Program-made: the position numbers and the translations under genes
Notes under the pieces: generated by a model
Database searches by the model: none
What the model was told of the DNA's origin: nothing
Seen by the model: only the letters and a program-made list of their open reading frames with translations
Assembly: GCA_020205615.1 (NCBI GenBank)
Contig: JAINUW010000512.1
Span: 372,001-436,000 of the forward strand
Source of the DNA: Panax quinquefolius
Lineage: Eukaryota > Streptophyta > Magnoliopsida > Apiales > Araliaceae
Length of the DNA stretch: 64,000 nt
Reading direction: 5' to 3'
Shown here: in pieces, positions 56,040 to 64,000 of the stretch
Numbering within the stretch: position 1 is the first letter of the stretch
How the letters are laid out: each line of letters starts with the position of its first letter

Positions 56040-57080
56040 GTATAGAACTAATAAAAATCATGGGTATATGAAGTATTAGTAAGTTTTATGATGAGTTATG
56101 TTGGTTAGTATGTGAAAACATGAAAGTTTCTTAGAAATCACAAAGAGTTGAAAATCGATTTTAGTGAAAAAGCGTAACATGAAATTCAATTAACCATATC
56201 TTCTGTTATATTTTGAATTTTTGAATGTGGTCAAGTCCTAGAGTTAGATCTATGAGTTACCTAACTAATCCAAGTGGAATTACTGGAAAAGGTGTTGTAG
56301 ATTTTTGTGTGGACTGATTTTAGCAAAGGAGTGCAAAGCTGCAAAACCAGAAAAAGCTTCTGCCATGATTTTAGAGAGGCTGTTTCGGCCACTTAAATTA
56401 TGAGAAAAATTCTGGCCTTTTGGGACATGAAAGTATATGGTATAAAGTACCTCCTGTCCAAAAATGAGCTCATTTCGACTTAAAATGAGCAAGTTATGAC
56501 TATTTCAATATTTAGGTTTTTCCGATTAAAAACGCTATAACCTAGGAGTTCTATAACTCGATGACCATGAAATTTAAACTGGAAGCTCACGTTAACATGT
56601 GTAAGGTCCTGCCAAGATTTGGGAATTTTGGAGTTAAACTTGAGGTAGCTAATTTCTTAAGGAATTAATTAGAAATTGATTTTTGAAAATAGTAAATGAA
56701 TTTTAAAATTCGAGAAAAATATATTTTCATTATGGGACTATATTATGCTAAATCCCAGAAAAGAAATATTTTGGGGCTGATTTGGTATTTTCATGAAAAT
56801 AGTTTAATTACTGAACATATGAGTTAAATATGTTATGTGAAGTAATAAAAGTTAAAAATAGGATTTTTGGCTAGAGAATCCTATATAGAATATATGCATA
56901 TTTTTTTGATGAGGATTTGATAATTGGTGATGATATTTTATGAGTATGGCATTTTGAATGATTAAATGCATTATATGGTAAAAGCGTAAACAATTGAGAT
57001 AAATTGTTTATAAATTTAAGAAGTGATTAAAATATTGTTATAATATTAATGATATTAGATTATGAGATTATTAAGTGATT
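56040..57080 (+). other. Foreign sequence inside element G
   Basis: About 1 kb with no match in D. AT-rich, with the block AAAATGAGCTCATTTCGACT and TTAAAATGAGCAAGTTATGA, which looks like LTR or leader sequence of another chromovirus. No open frame of interest. It runs without a clear border into the LTR-like part at 57081. Confidence 0.5.
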
Positions 57081-57960
57081 GAAAACATGGGGATATTCTT
57101 GAATCTTGGATAAATTATATTATAAATGTTTAATATTTATCCTTTATCTCATTTGATTGATTCTTTATATCATTATCCCTATGTTTATATTATGTTGAAA
57201 GTCATTTTGTGGCTCAGTAGGTGCATAGATGGACTTGGTATGATTATGACCACGGATTATTCGGTATAATCATAACCGTAAATGAATACACAATTATCTT
57301 TGGCCATAGTGCATGGATAATTTGTGGTCGTGATACTAATGAATACACAATTATCTTTGGTAGTAAAGCAAAATGGATAATTTGTGGTCGTGATCTTAAT
57401 GAATATCCTTGGCACGTAGTGCGGGGATGATTCGATGATGTGGATTAATTATTGAAATTTGAGTCTCAGAACAATGAAATATTAATTCATGGATGCGTTC
57501 AAAGTCATCGTGGCTTTCGTGCATAGATGGACTTGGTATGATTATGACGAGGGGTTGTTAAGTATAATCATAACCATAATTGAAAACTACTGATTATCTT
57601 TGGCCGTAGTGCATGGATAATTTATGGTCGTGATACTAATGAATATCCTTGGCTCAGTAGTGCGGGGATGATTCGATGATGTGGATTAATTATTGAATTT
57701 GAGTCTCAATGAATGAAATATTAATTCATGGATGCGTTCAAAGTCATCTGTGGCTTACGTGCATAGATGGACTTGGTATGATTATGACCAAGGATTGTTC
57801 GGTATAATCATAACCGTAATTGAAAACACGAATATCCTTAGCCAGTAGTGCATGGATAATTCATGGTTGTGATACTATTAAGTTTGAGTCTCGGTATTAT
57901 TGGTTTTCTGATTGTATATCTTTGGCCTGTAGTGCAAAGATGAATTGTTAATGAATATCT
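57081..57960 (+). repeat. Amplified LTR hairpin array inside element G
   Basis: Starts like the post-minisatellite part of LTR D (CTTGGATAAATT...TTATATTATGTTGAAAGTCAT), then repeats a unit of about 239 bp nearly three times (anchors GATGCGTTCAAAGTCAT at 57495 and 57733, first copy from about 57195). Each unit contains one AGTCATCTGTG/CATAGATGGACT hairpin, one ATGATTATGACC/GGTATAATCAT hairpin and two GGCC-loop hairpins. It joins pol tail sequence at about 58010. Confidence 0.85.
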
Positions 57961-58004
57961 TTGGCCGGATTGCAAAAATGAATTTAATGTTTTAAACGAT
58001 AAAG

Positions 58005-58085
58005 GTATTCAAGGTATCCTCATCTCTTTATCATACCAGGTACGTACCCTAATTTCGAGGGCGAAATTCCATAAGGAGGGGAGAT
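58005..58085 (+). pseudogene. Element G pol tail
   Basis: YPHLFIIPGTYPNFEGEIP then a stop, matching the last 27 codons of element D pol, followed by the short GAGGGGAGATTG tract before the LTR, which would serve as polypurine tract. Confidence 0.85.
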
Positions 58086-60519
58086 TGTGAGACCCCAGAT
58101 TTTATCAATAAAGATTTAAATTTTGTCGAAATAATTTTTAATATTATGGTGTGAATTTGAGATAATATTATAGTTGTGGGTAGTATTTATAAATTTTGCA
58201 AAGTATGCAAGTGGTTATATTATATTCGATTAGTCGGGAATATTAGGGTTTAGCGAGGGGAATATTCGTTTACTAACTACTCAATCATTGGTGGACCCCC
58301 TAATGTAATTATCATTTCGGATTGAGAAAGCGACAAAAATATTTTATTGAAATAACGGCGGAAGTTTTACTAGTGGTTCTTTGTTGAACTACTCGGTAGT
58401 AAAAGTACAAAGTAATAAGTGTGGTTGCGACAGTATAGCACGGTATTGATTATTGATGCTTATGTGAGAAGTCACCGGTTTGATTCCATTATTGTCGATT
58501 AATAATATGAATTATTATAGCGATAATGACGTTTTGTTTTATTCGTATTATTAACGTAATAAAATGAAACATCTTTTATATAAAATAGAATACTTTATTA
58601 AAGTTATTCTATAAATAGAATATATTATATTTTATTATGCATAGTGTTGCGTAGTGTTTTCAGATAGTGTTTTGCATAGTATTGCATAGTGTTTGCATAG
58701 TAAAATGTTTTTATATAAATAGAATATATTATATTTTATTTAAAAGATTTTTCTTTAAATATGGACCGTCGATTAAAGTAAATCAATCTCGACCGTTTAT
58801 GGATTAGTTACTATGCATTCAATTTTCCTATAAATAGAAGCTCATTCCTTCATTATTTTCTTACGAATTCATTGAAACTCTACAGAGAGAAATTATAGAG
58901 AGAAGTTTATATAGAGAAAGTTATAGAAAGAAGAAGAGTATTCGCTACTTCACTTACTTCTTATATTCAGGTTCTTTTTTACGGTAAGGGTGTTATTCTT
59001 TCTTCTTGAAGAGAACTTCATTATTCCATTCATTATTATTACATTGGAATAACTTTTGTAAAAGTGGCATACCCTATACATAACCTCGTGATACGGCATG
59101 TGGCATACCCTATACTTGGTGAAATCCTTATGTTATTCCATTGCTTATTATTACATTGGAATAACTTTGATAATGTGATTTACCCTATACTTGGTGACAT
59201 TCTTCTATTATTTTGTTGGAACATCACATGCATGTGTTTTTTACAGGACTGGTTCCGCTTTTTATTATTTACATTGGAACATCACATCTCGTGTGTTTTA
59301 CACCGGACCTGGTTAAAATCTTTATCATTACGTTGGAATATCCTATCATGTGTTTTACACCGGATCCAGTTCCATCTTTATTATTACGTTGGAACATCCC
59401 GCCGATTGTGAATTTCACCGACTGGTTCCGTTATTATTATTCTGTTGGAATAACCCGCATACGTCAAATACCGCATGCATGGTGATTTCTTTTGTTATTC
59501 CATTCTTTATTATATACCCAGTTGGTTAAAACTTTGACTTTATACTCCATGAAATTAGTAGAATATCTTTGATATTTGCGTTTCATCCGATATCTTTTCA
59601 TGGAAATATTCTTACGATCATTCTTGAATTTTACTCTGTAAAGCGATATCATGTTGATAATTTGGGACGTTAATAATTCATGGATTAAATAATTCTTGAA
59701 CTTGTTTTATTGAATTATTATGTCATTGTCATCATCCTCATGTTATATTATGTTATATTTGGCTTACGTGCATAGATGAACTTAGTATGATTATGACCGA
59801 GGATCATTCGGTATAATCATGACTTGATATAAATGATGTGACAAAAGTCCTCGGTGGCTTTTGTAATGCGTTGATGGATAGTTTTTGGTATGATTATGAC
59901 CGAGGGGTGATTCGGTATAGTCATGACCATTGATAATTTGATGAAAATCCTTGACCGCAGGGTACGGGGATGATTAGATGTGGTGGTTTATTTATTGTCG
60001 AGTCTCAAATGATAAAAATTGATGAAAACCTTTTTAAACCTAAAAGATAGTAGACTTTATTCTCTACTTGACTCTTTTAATGGATTGCTAATTAAGGCTG
60101 CAGATTAAACTGGTTTGTTTCATTGTATTTTATCGGTTTAACACTTGTTGAAGGCTAATGATAATTTATTCTCGCATTATCTTAGTCATAATATTTCTTC
60201 TTGGGCTAGTTGAGCTCACCCTTTCTTTCCTTATTCTCTTGAAATGAGAACATAAATGGACGAAGTCGGGAGCGGAGTAATGGTCCGAGAGGATAGCATT
60301 AGTAGTCCTCACTATTACGTGAAATAGTGTGATAATAGTTGTAATGAGGACTCCTTTTGAGTTTGTATAATATCTAGTAGACAATATTTGTATTCAAACT
60401 CACGGTTTATCGATCGTGCATACACGACGATTAGGTTAAGTAAGTTGTATTTGAATTTATGTACCATGTAAGTGGCGACCCAAGATGGGTGACGTATACC
60501 TAATTTTGGGGGCGTCACA
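58086..60519 (+). repeat. 3' LTR of element G
   Basis: TGTGAGACCCCAGATTTTATC...GGGGGCGTCACA, 2434 bp. TATA box at 58828-58837, donor-like ACGGTAAGGG at 58980-58989, minisatellite at 59015-59510, hairpins at 59755-59970. Very similar to the 5' LTR; many of the differences are short exchanges at C/G-containing spots. Confidence 0.93.
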
Positions 60520-60524
60520 AATAG

Positions 60525-60860
60525 CATCCTCCGTCACACCGTTGTATCTGAATGTATCACAAATTTCAATGAAACTCAATAGATAATCTTTCGGATCATC
60601 TGTAACAGCACCCCCAAACTGAACTGTGTTCTGCACCATTTGAATAGTGCCAGTTTTTATCTCGAATGTGTTTGCTGCTATCGCTGGTCTGACTATGCTA
60701 GACTGAAGTTCGTTAATATTGCGCATGGAATACTCCTTCGAGAGCCCTATGCTCCTCTCTTTGATCTTCTCCTTGTGCCTCTTTGCCGTGTTACCGTCGT
60801 GTTTTCCAATCATTTTGTAAATTTCACGCTTTTCGCTTTCCAACCTCTCCCGTTTATATT
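60525..60860 (-). pseudogene. Element E gag N-terminal part
   Basis: A frame open from 60843 to 60525 includes SMRNINELQSSIVRPAIAAN, then TIQMVQNTVQFGGAVTDDPK and SFIEICDTFRYNGVTEDAI. It then continues, across element G, at 51469. Past 60524 the apparent frame is only LTR translation. Confidence 0.88.
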
Positions 60861-61022
60861 ATCCTGAACAGGTATTAACTCGGGGTTGGTTGACAGTGTG
60901 CGCATAAAAATTTATCAAAATTCCTGAAATAAAAACAAAAATTGAAATGTGATAAGACTAAAATTGTCTAAGTCATACAATATAGCTTAAAACTAATGAT
61001 AATAATACTAAATTAAACGCCT
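60861..61022 (-). other. Element E 5' untranslated leader
   Basis: AT-rich stretch between gag and the PBS. No other feature seen. Confidence 0.6.
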
Positions 61023-61041
61023 TTCCCCGACAATGGCGCCA
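61023..61041 (-). other. Primer-binding site, tRNA-Asp type, element E
   Basis: The minus strand reads TGGCGCCATTGTCGGGGA. Compared with the complement of plant tRNA-Asp (TGGCGCCGTTGCCGGGGA) it has two transitions, both where a CpG stood. It lies about 7 bases from the LTR end. Confidence 0.85.
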
Positions 61042-61047
61042 AAAACT

Positions 61048-62722
61048 TGTTGCCTCTTTTTTACAACTAACAAAAGAGCTCTAACTCATGCAAGCATACA
61101 TGTGTCAACAAGTAATACAGAGCAAGTAAAGTATCGATCCCATAGAGAGAGTTGTTTAACTTAAACTACTATTCATTAATTAAATCACTATATTTATATG
61201 CTCACACTATGGATTAAACTTGGTTTGTTCTTGAACTATAAATAACAACTAAAACAATAAAAATGATATAATAACTGATATTGGAACTAATGGGATTCTA
61301 ACTTCGTTTAATATTTCATTCACTCGCCACTATCATGCACGACTTGTTCACATATCATAGGAAAGTAGCCAAGAGCACTAAAAGAGTATTAGCCATTTTT
61401 CAATGCACTAAGACCTACTTACACAGCATCCACAGATGATAGACTCTATGTAATCATCAATATAACCAACGTCACTATATGTCTATGTGAAATTGCAACC
61501 ATATTGATTTCAAGTTCAAGCTCTTATTCTAACTTATACGGTGAAACAGTATATGTCTATCTGGTTCACGAAATATATAAGCCATATAACACAGCCCTAT
61601 ATACGTATACTATCATGATTACAGTCCATATTTTCATGTTCATTGTCAATTCCATACAAATACTAAAACGAATGGTGATCAAGCATTTATGTATGCAAAA
61701 CAATCATGAAACACATCCCATATCATATGCAAAACAACCCAGCATTTAAGTATGCAATCAAACTACATAATAAAATCCGTTAGAATCCCATAATGGAGTT
61801 TAGTTCATGACTGAACCAAACGCCATTATGGGATCAAATCTAAACATGATCAATAAACGACAATTGATAGATGAAAGTTGAAACTATCAAACCCAATTGC
61901 TGAATACGCATCAATATTTAATCCTCAAAAGATTCCAGCAAAAACTAATATTAATAATCCGCTCTCGTAGAGAAATCCCAAGAAGGAGTAGAAAAGTAGA
62001 GTTATAGCCTCCTTCTATGTTGGAATCCTCTCTAGAGAGTAAAACCCTAATTACCTCATAAAGGTACGTGAAAAACTAATAATATGTCAAGTGATACCCC
62101 TGACATCAGTCAGGAATCGTTTCTAAATCAATTATAACCTTTAAAATTTTGAAATAAAATAAAACAAATCAGCATCTTCATGCTTTGCACAACGGCCACG
62201 CTTCTTCCACTTGATACTCTCTGGCCGAGACTTCCGAGAGGTTCATATGTTTGGCCGGTCTCTAGACGCGCAAGCAGCTGGCCCCTAGGCTTGTCCTTCT
62301 CGCTGACACAAGAACTTGCGAAGGTTGTCCTGGTTTTGTAAGGACCTCACGCGGGCGCGCGCTTCTAAGCTATGTTTACCACGTGGCTTGCAGTTGATGT
62401 ATTTTGATTCAGCTCCTTAGCTTGGTTCTGCATTGTTACTGCTGCTACTGACATGTCCTATGTTTATCCATGCTTGTCCATCCATGCTCCACTCACTCCT
62501 ATGCACATCCTATCTTTTGCTTCGCCTTACGCTTTCATTAGCCTCGTGCCCGATATCACCACCAAACTAAGCTAATTCATGCACTTATTCACCAAAAGAA
62601 GTTTTAAGTATGCGAAATGCAATTTAACATAAAAAGCAGCTAAAACAGACTACAATGTTCTTGAGATGTGCATAGTTTGCATGAATTGGTACTCCATAAG
62701 TAGGTAAAAATCATACTTATCA
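61048..62722 (-). repeat. 5' LTR of element E
   Basis: TGTTGCCTC...ACTTATCA, 1675 bp, complete. Only its first 730 bp (plus-strand order) have a partner at the left end of the element. A GC-richer block at 62190-62370 has no assignable gene. Confidence 0.9.
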
Positions 62723-62727
62723 ATACG

Positions 62728-64000
62728 CGGGATACCCTATACTTGGTGAAATTCTTCTGTTATTCCATTATTTATTATTCTGTTGGAACATCCTGTCTGC
62801 AGACGCTTTTACTTGGGACCGGTTCCATTCTTTATTATACATTGAAATATCACGTGCATGCGCTTTTACTATTTGGACTGGTTCCAATCATTATTATTCG
62901 TTGAATATACATTGGAATATGCGTTTACATGGGACCGGTTCCATTCTTTTTTATCGCTGGGACTGGTTCCATTCTAGTTCCGTTATTTATTATTCTGTTG
63001 GAATAACCTTCCTGTGCGGTCTATCGCATGCCTGGTGATTTCTTTTATTATTCAATTCTTTATTATACTCAGTTGGTTAAAACTTTGACTTCTATACTCC
63101 ATGAAATTAGTGGAATATCCTTGATATTTGCGCTTCATTCAGTATCTTTTCATAGAAATATTCTTCTGAGCATTCTTGAATTTTACTCTACAAAGAAGTA
63201 TCATGTTGACAATTTGGACGTTATTAGTTCCTGGATAAATTAATTCTTGAACTTGTTTTATTGAATTCTTATATCATTGTCATCATCCTCATGTTTATAT
63301 TTTGTTGAAAGTCATCTGTGGCCTGTAGTGCATAGATGGACTTGGTATGATTATCAGCAGGGATTATTCGGTGTAATCATGACCGTAATGTTACAAATGA
63401 TGTGGAAAAAGTTCTCATTGGCCCGTAGTGCATTGATGAACAGTTGTTGGCAAGATCATGACCATTGATGAATACACGAATATCCTTGGTTGTGGTGCAT
63501 GGATAATTTGTGTTTGTGATACTAATGAATATCCTTGGCCGTAGTGCAGGGATGATGTGGATTATTTATTAAGCCGAGTCTCAGCGATAAAAGTCATGAA
63601 AAACCTTTTAAATCATAGAAGATAGTAGATTTTATTCTCTACTTAACTCTTTTAATGGATTGCTTGTTCCGCTACAGTTACACTTGATGTTTGTTATATT
63701 TTATCAGTTTAACACTATTGAAGGCTAAGGATAATTTATTCTGCGTTATCTTAGTCATAATATTTCTTACTGGGCTAGTTGAGCTCACCCTTTCTTTCAC
63801 TGTTCTCTTCAGGAAATGAGAATATAGCTGGGACTAGTCGGGGAACGGAGTGATGGACTAGATGATAGTATTAGTAGTCCTCACTATTCTGTTAAATAGT
63901 GTGACAATAAATGTAATGATGACTTATTCTGATAGTGGATATTGTCTAGAAGATAATATTTATATTAAAACTCACAGCTCTCTTGTTGTATATTAAAGAT
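62728..64000 (+). repeat. 3' LTR of element D, second part
   Basis: Continues the LTR broken at 46059. Minisatellite at 62740-63070, hairpin array at 63300-63560, then the U5 end up to CTCTTGTTGTATATTAAAGAT, which corresponds to 40152-40172 of the 5' LTR. About 75 bp remain beyond the window. Confidence 0.92.
63300..63560 (+). repeat. Hairpin arrays in LTR D (3' copy)
   Basis: AAGTCATCTGTG-GCCTGTAGTG-CATAGATGGACTT (11 pairs and one bulge), then ATGATTATC...GTGTAATCAT, then three further GGCC/GGTT-loop units. This copy has better pairing than the 5' LTR copy at 39478. Confidence 0.8.

Larger units (their letters stand above)
51475..60519 (+). mobile_element. Element G: non-autonomous chromovirus, TSD AATAG
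   Basis: 9045 bp with LTRs of about 2406 and 2434 bp, flanked by exact AATAG copies (51470-51474 and 60520-60524). The interior (53881-58085) has gag, a protease remnant, foreign LTR-derived sequence with amplified hairpins, and only the last about 27 codons of pol. RT, RNase H and integrase are absent, so it needed enzymes from a relative such as D. Its LTRs are close to D and B. Confidence 0.93.
46060..62722 (-). mobile_element. Element E: Athila/Tat-group gypsy element, TSD ATACG
   Basis: 16,663 bp including two later insertions. Flanked by exact ATACG copies (46055-46059 and 62723-62727). Minus strand: 5' LTR 62722-61048, a tRNA-Asp-type PBS, gag split by element G, protease, then a truncated 3' LTR (49511-46060, itself split by solo LTR F). 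RT, RNase H and integrase are missing. Without F, G and one copy each of their duplications the element would be about 4.9 kb, a deletion derivative. Confidence 0.9.
37904..64000 (+). mobile_element. Element D: chromovirus, nearly complete, hosting E in its 3' LTR
   Basis: 5' LTR 37904-40245, PBS, gag-pol to 45065, and a 3' LTR from 45066 to 46059 that resumes at 62728 after the insertion of E and runs off the window about 75 bp before its expected end. It lies in element C; the target duplication should be GTGAA (37899-37903), whose second copy is outside. Domain order protease, RT, RNase H, integrase, chromodomain-like tail. Many frameshifts. Confidence 0.92.

Noticed and set aside
62190..62370. 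GC-rich block as a host exon
   Set aside because: It lies inside the complete LTR of element E, with no continuous frame or splice signals.

Overview
This window reads as repeat-rich intergenic DNA from a flowering plant, most likely a eudicot, though the species cannot be named from it. No intact host gene was found. Almost everything recognisable is a transposable element: chromodomain Ty3/gypsy (chromovirus, Tekay/Del-like) retrotransposons primed by initiator tRNA-Met, an Athila/Tat-group Ty3 element primed by tRNA-Asp, a SIRE/Maximus-like Ty1/copia element with an extra 3' ORF, a Mutator-like element carrying a host gene fragment, and several foldback elements. Nearly all coding regions are broken by frameshifts and stops.

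Layout. Bases 1-8001 hold a minus-strand chromovirus (A): partial 3' LTR, degraded chromodomain/integrase, RNase H/RT, protease and gag, PBS, then a 2.8 kb 5' LTR. A seems to sit inside the gag of a second minus-strand chromovirus (B, gag 8002-8966, 5' LTR 9148-11715). Bases 11716-13341 hold the 3' end of a copia element with a 250 bp foldback between two (TA)n tracts and a CACTA-like end. Bases 13342-13967 plus 26179-26430 look like the gag, PBS and LTR of an old minus-strand gypsy element (H). Its LTR is split by a full-length copia element (14146-23849, TSD TTACT) and, 8 bp beyond that TSD, a Pack-MULE (23872-26169, 9-bp TSD TAAAATTAA) that captured part of a DUF506-family gene with its intron. 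Bases 26431-31437 are AT-rich DNA with a foldback and a possible PPR-like scrap.

From 33358 to the right edge there is a nest: chromovirus C (33358-37903, rest beyond the window) is interrupted by chromovirus D (37904 to about 64075). D's 3' LTR is interrupted by the Athila/Tat element E (46060-62722, TSD ATACG). E is interrupted twice: by solo LTR F (46617-49330, TSD CTATA) in its 3' LTR, and by chromovirus G (51475-60519, TSD AATAG) in its gag. Every inner junction closes with an exact 5-bp duplication.

The most interesting signal is in the transcribed part of the chromovirus LTRs. All copies carry arrays of short stem-loops whose loop is nearly constant (around GGCC.GTAGTG) while the two stem arms change together, which is the pattern of a conserved RNA structure. 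The arrays and the PBS lie inside a possible 5'-leader intron (donor GGTAAGG in the LTR, acceptor just before the gag ATG). On that reading only unspliced genomic RNA would carry them, as expected of a packaging or dimerisation signal. The splicing and the function are inference.
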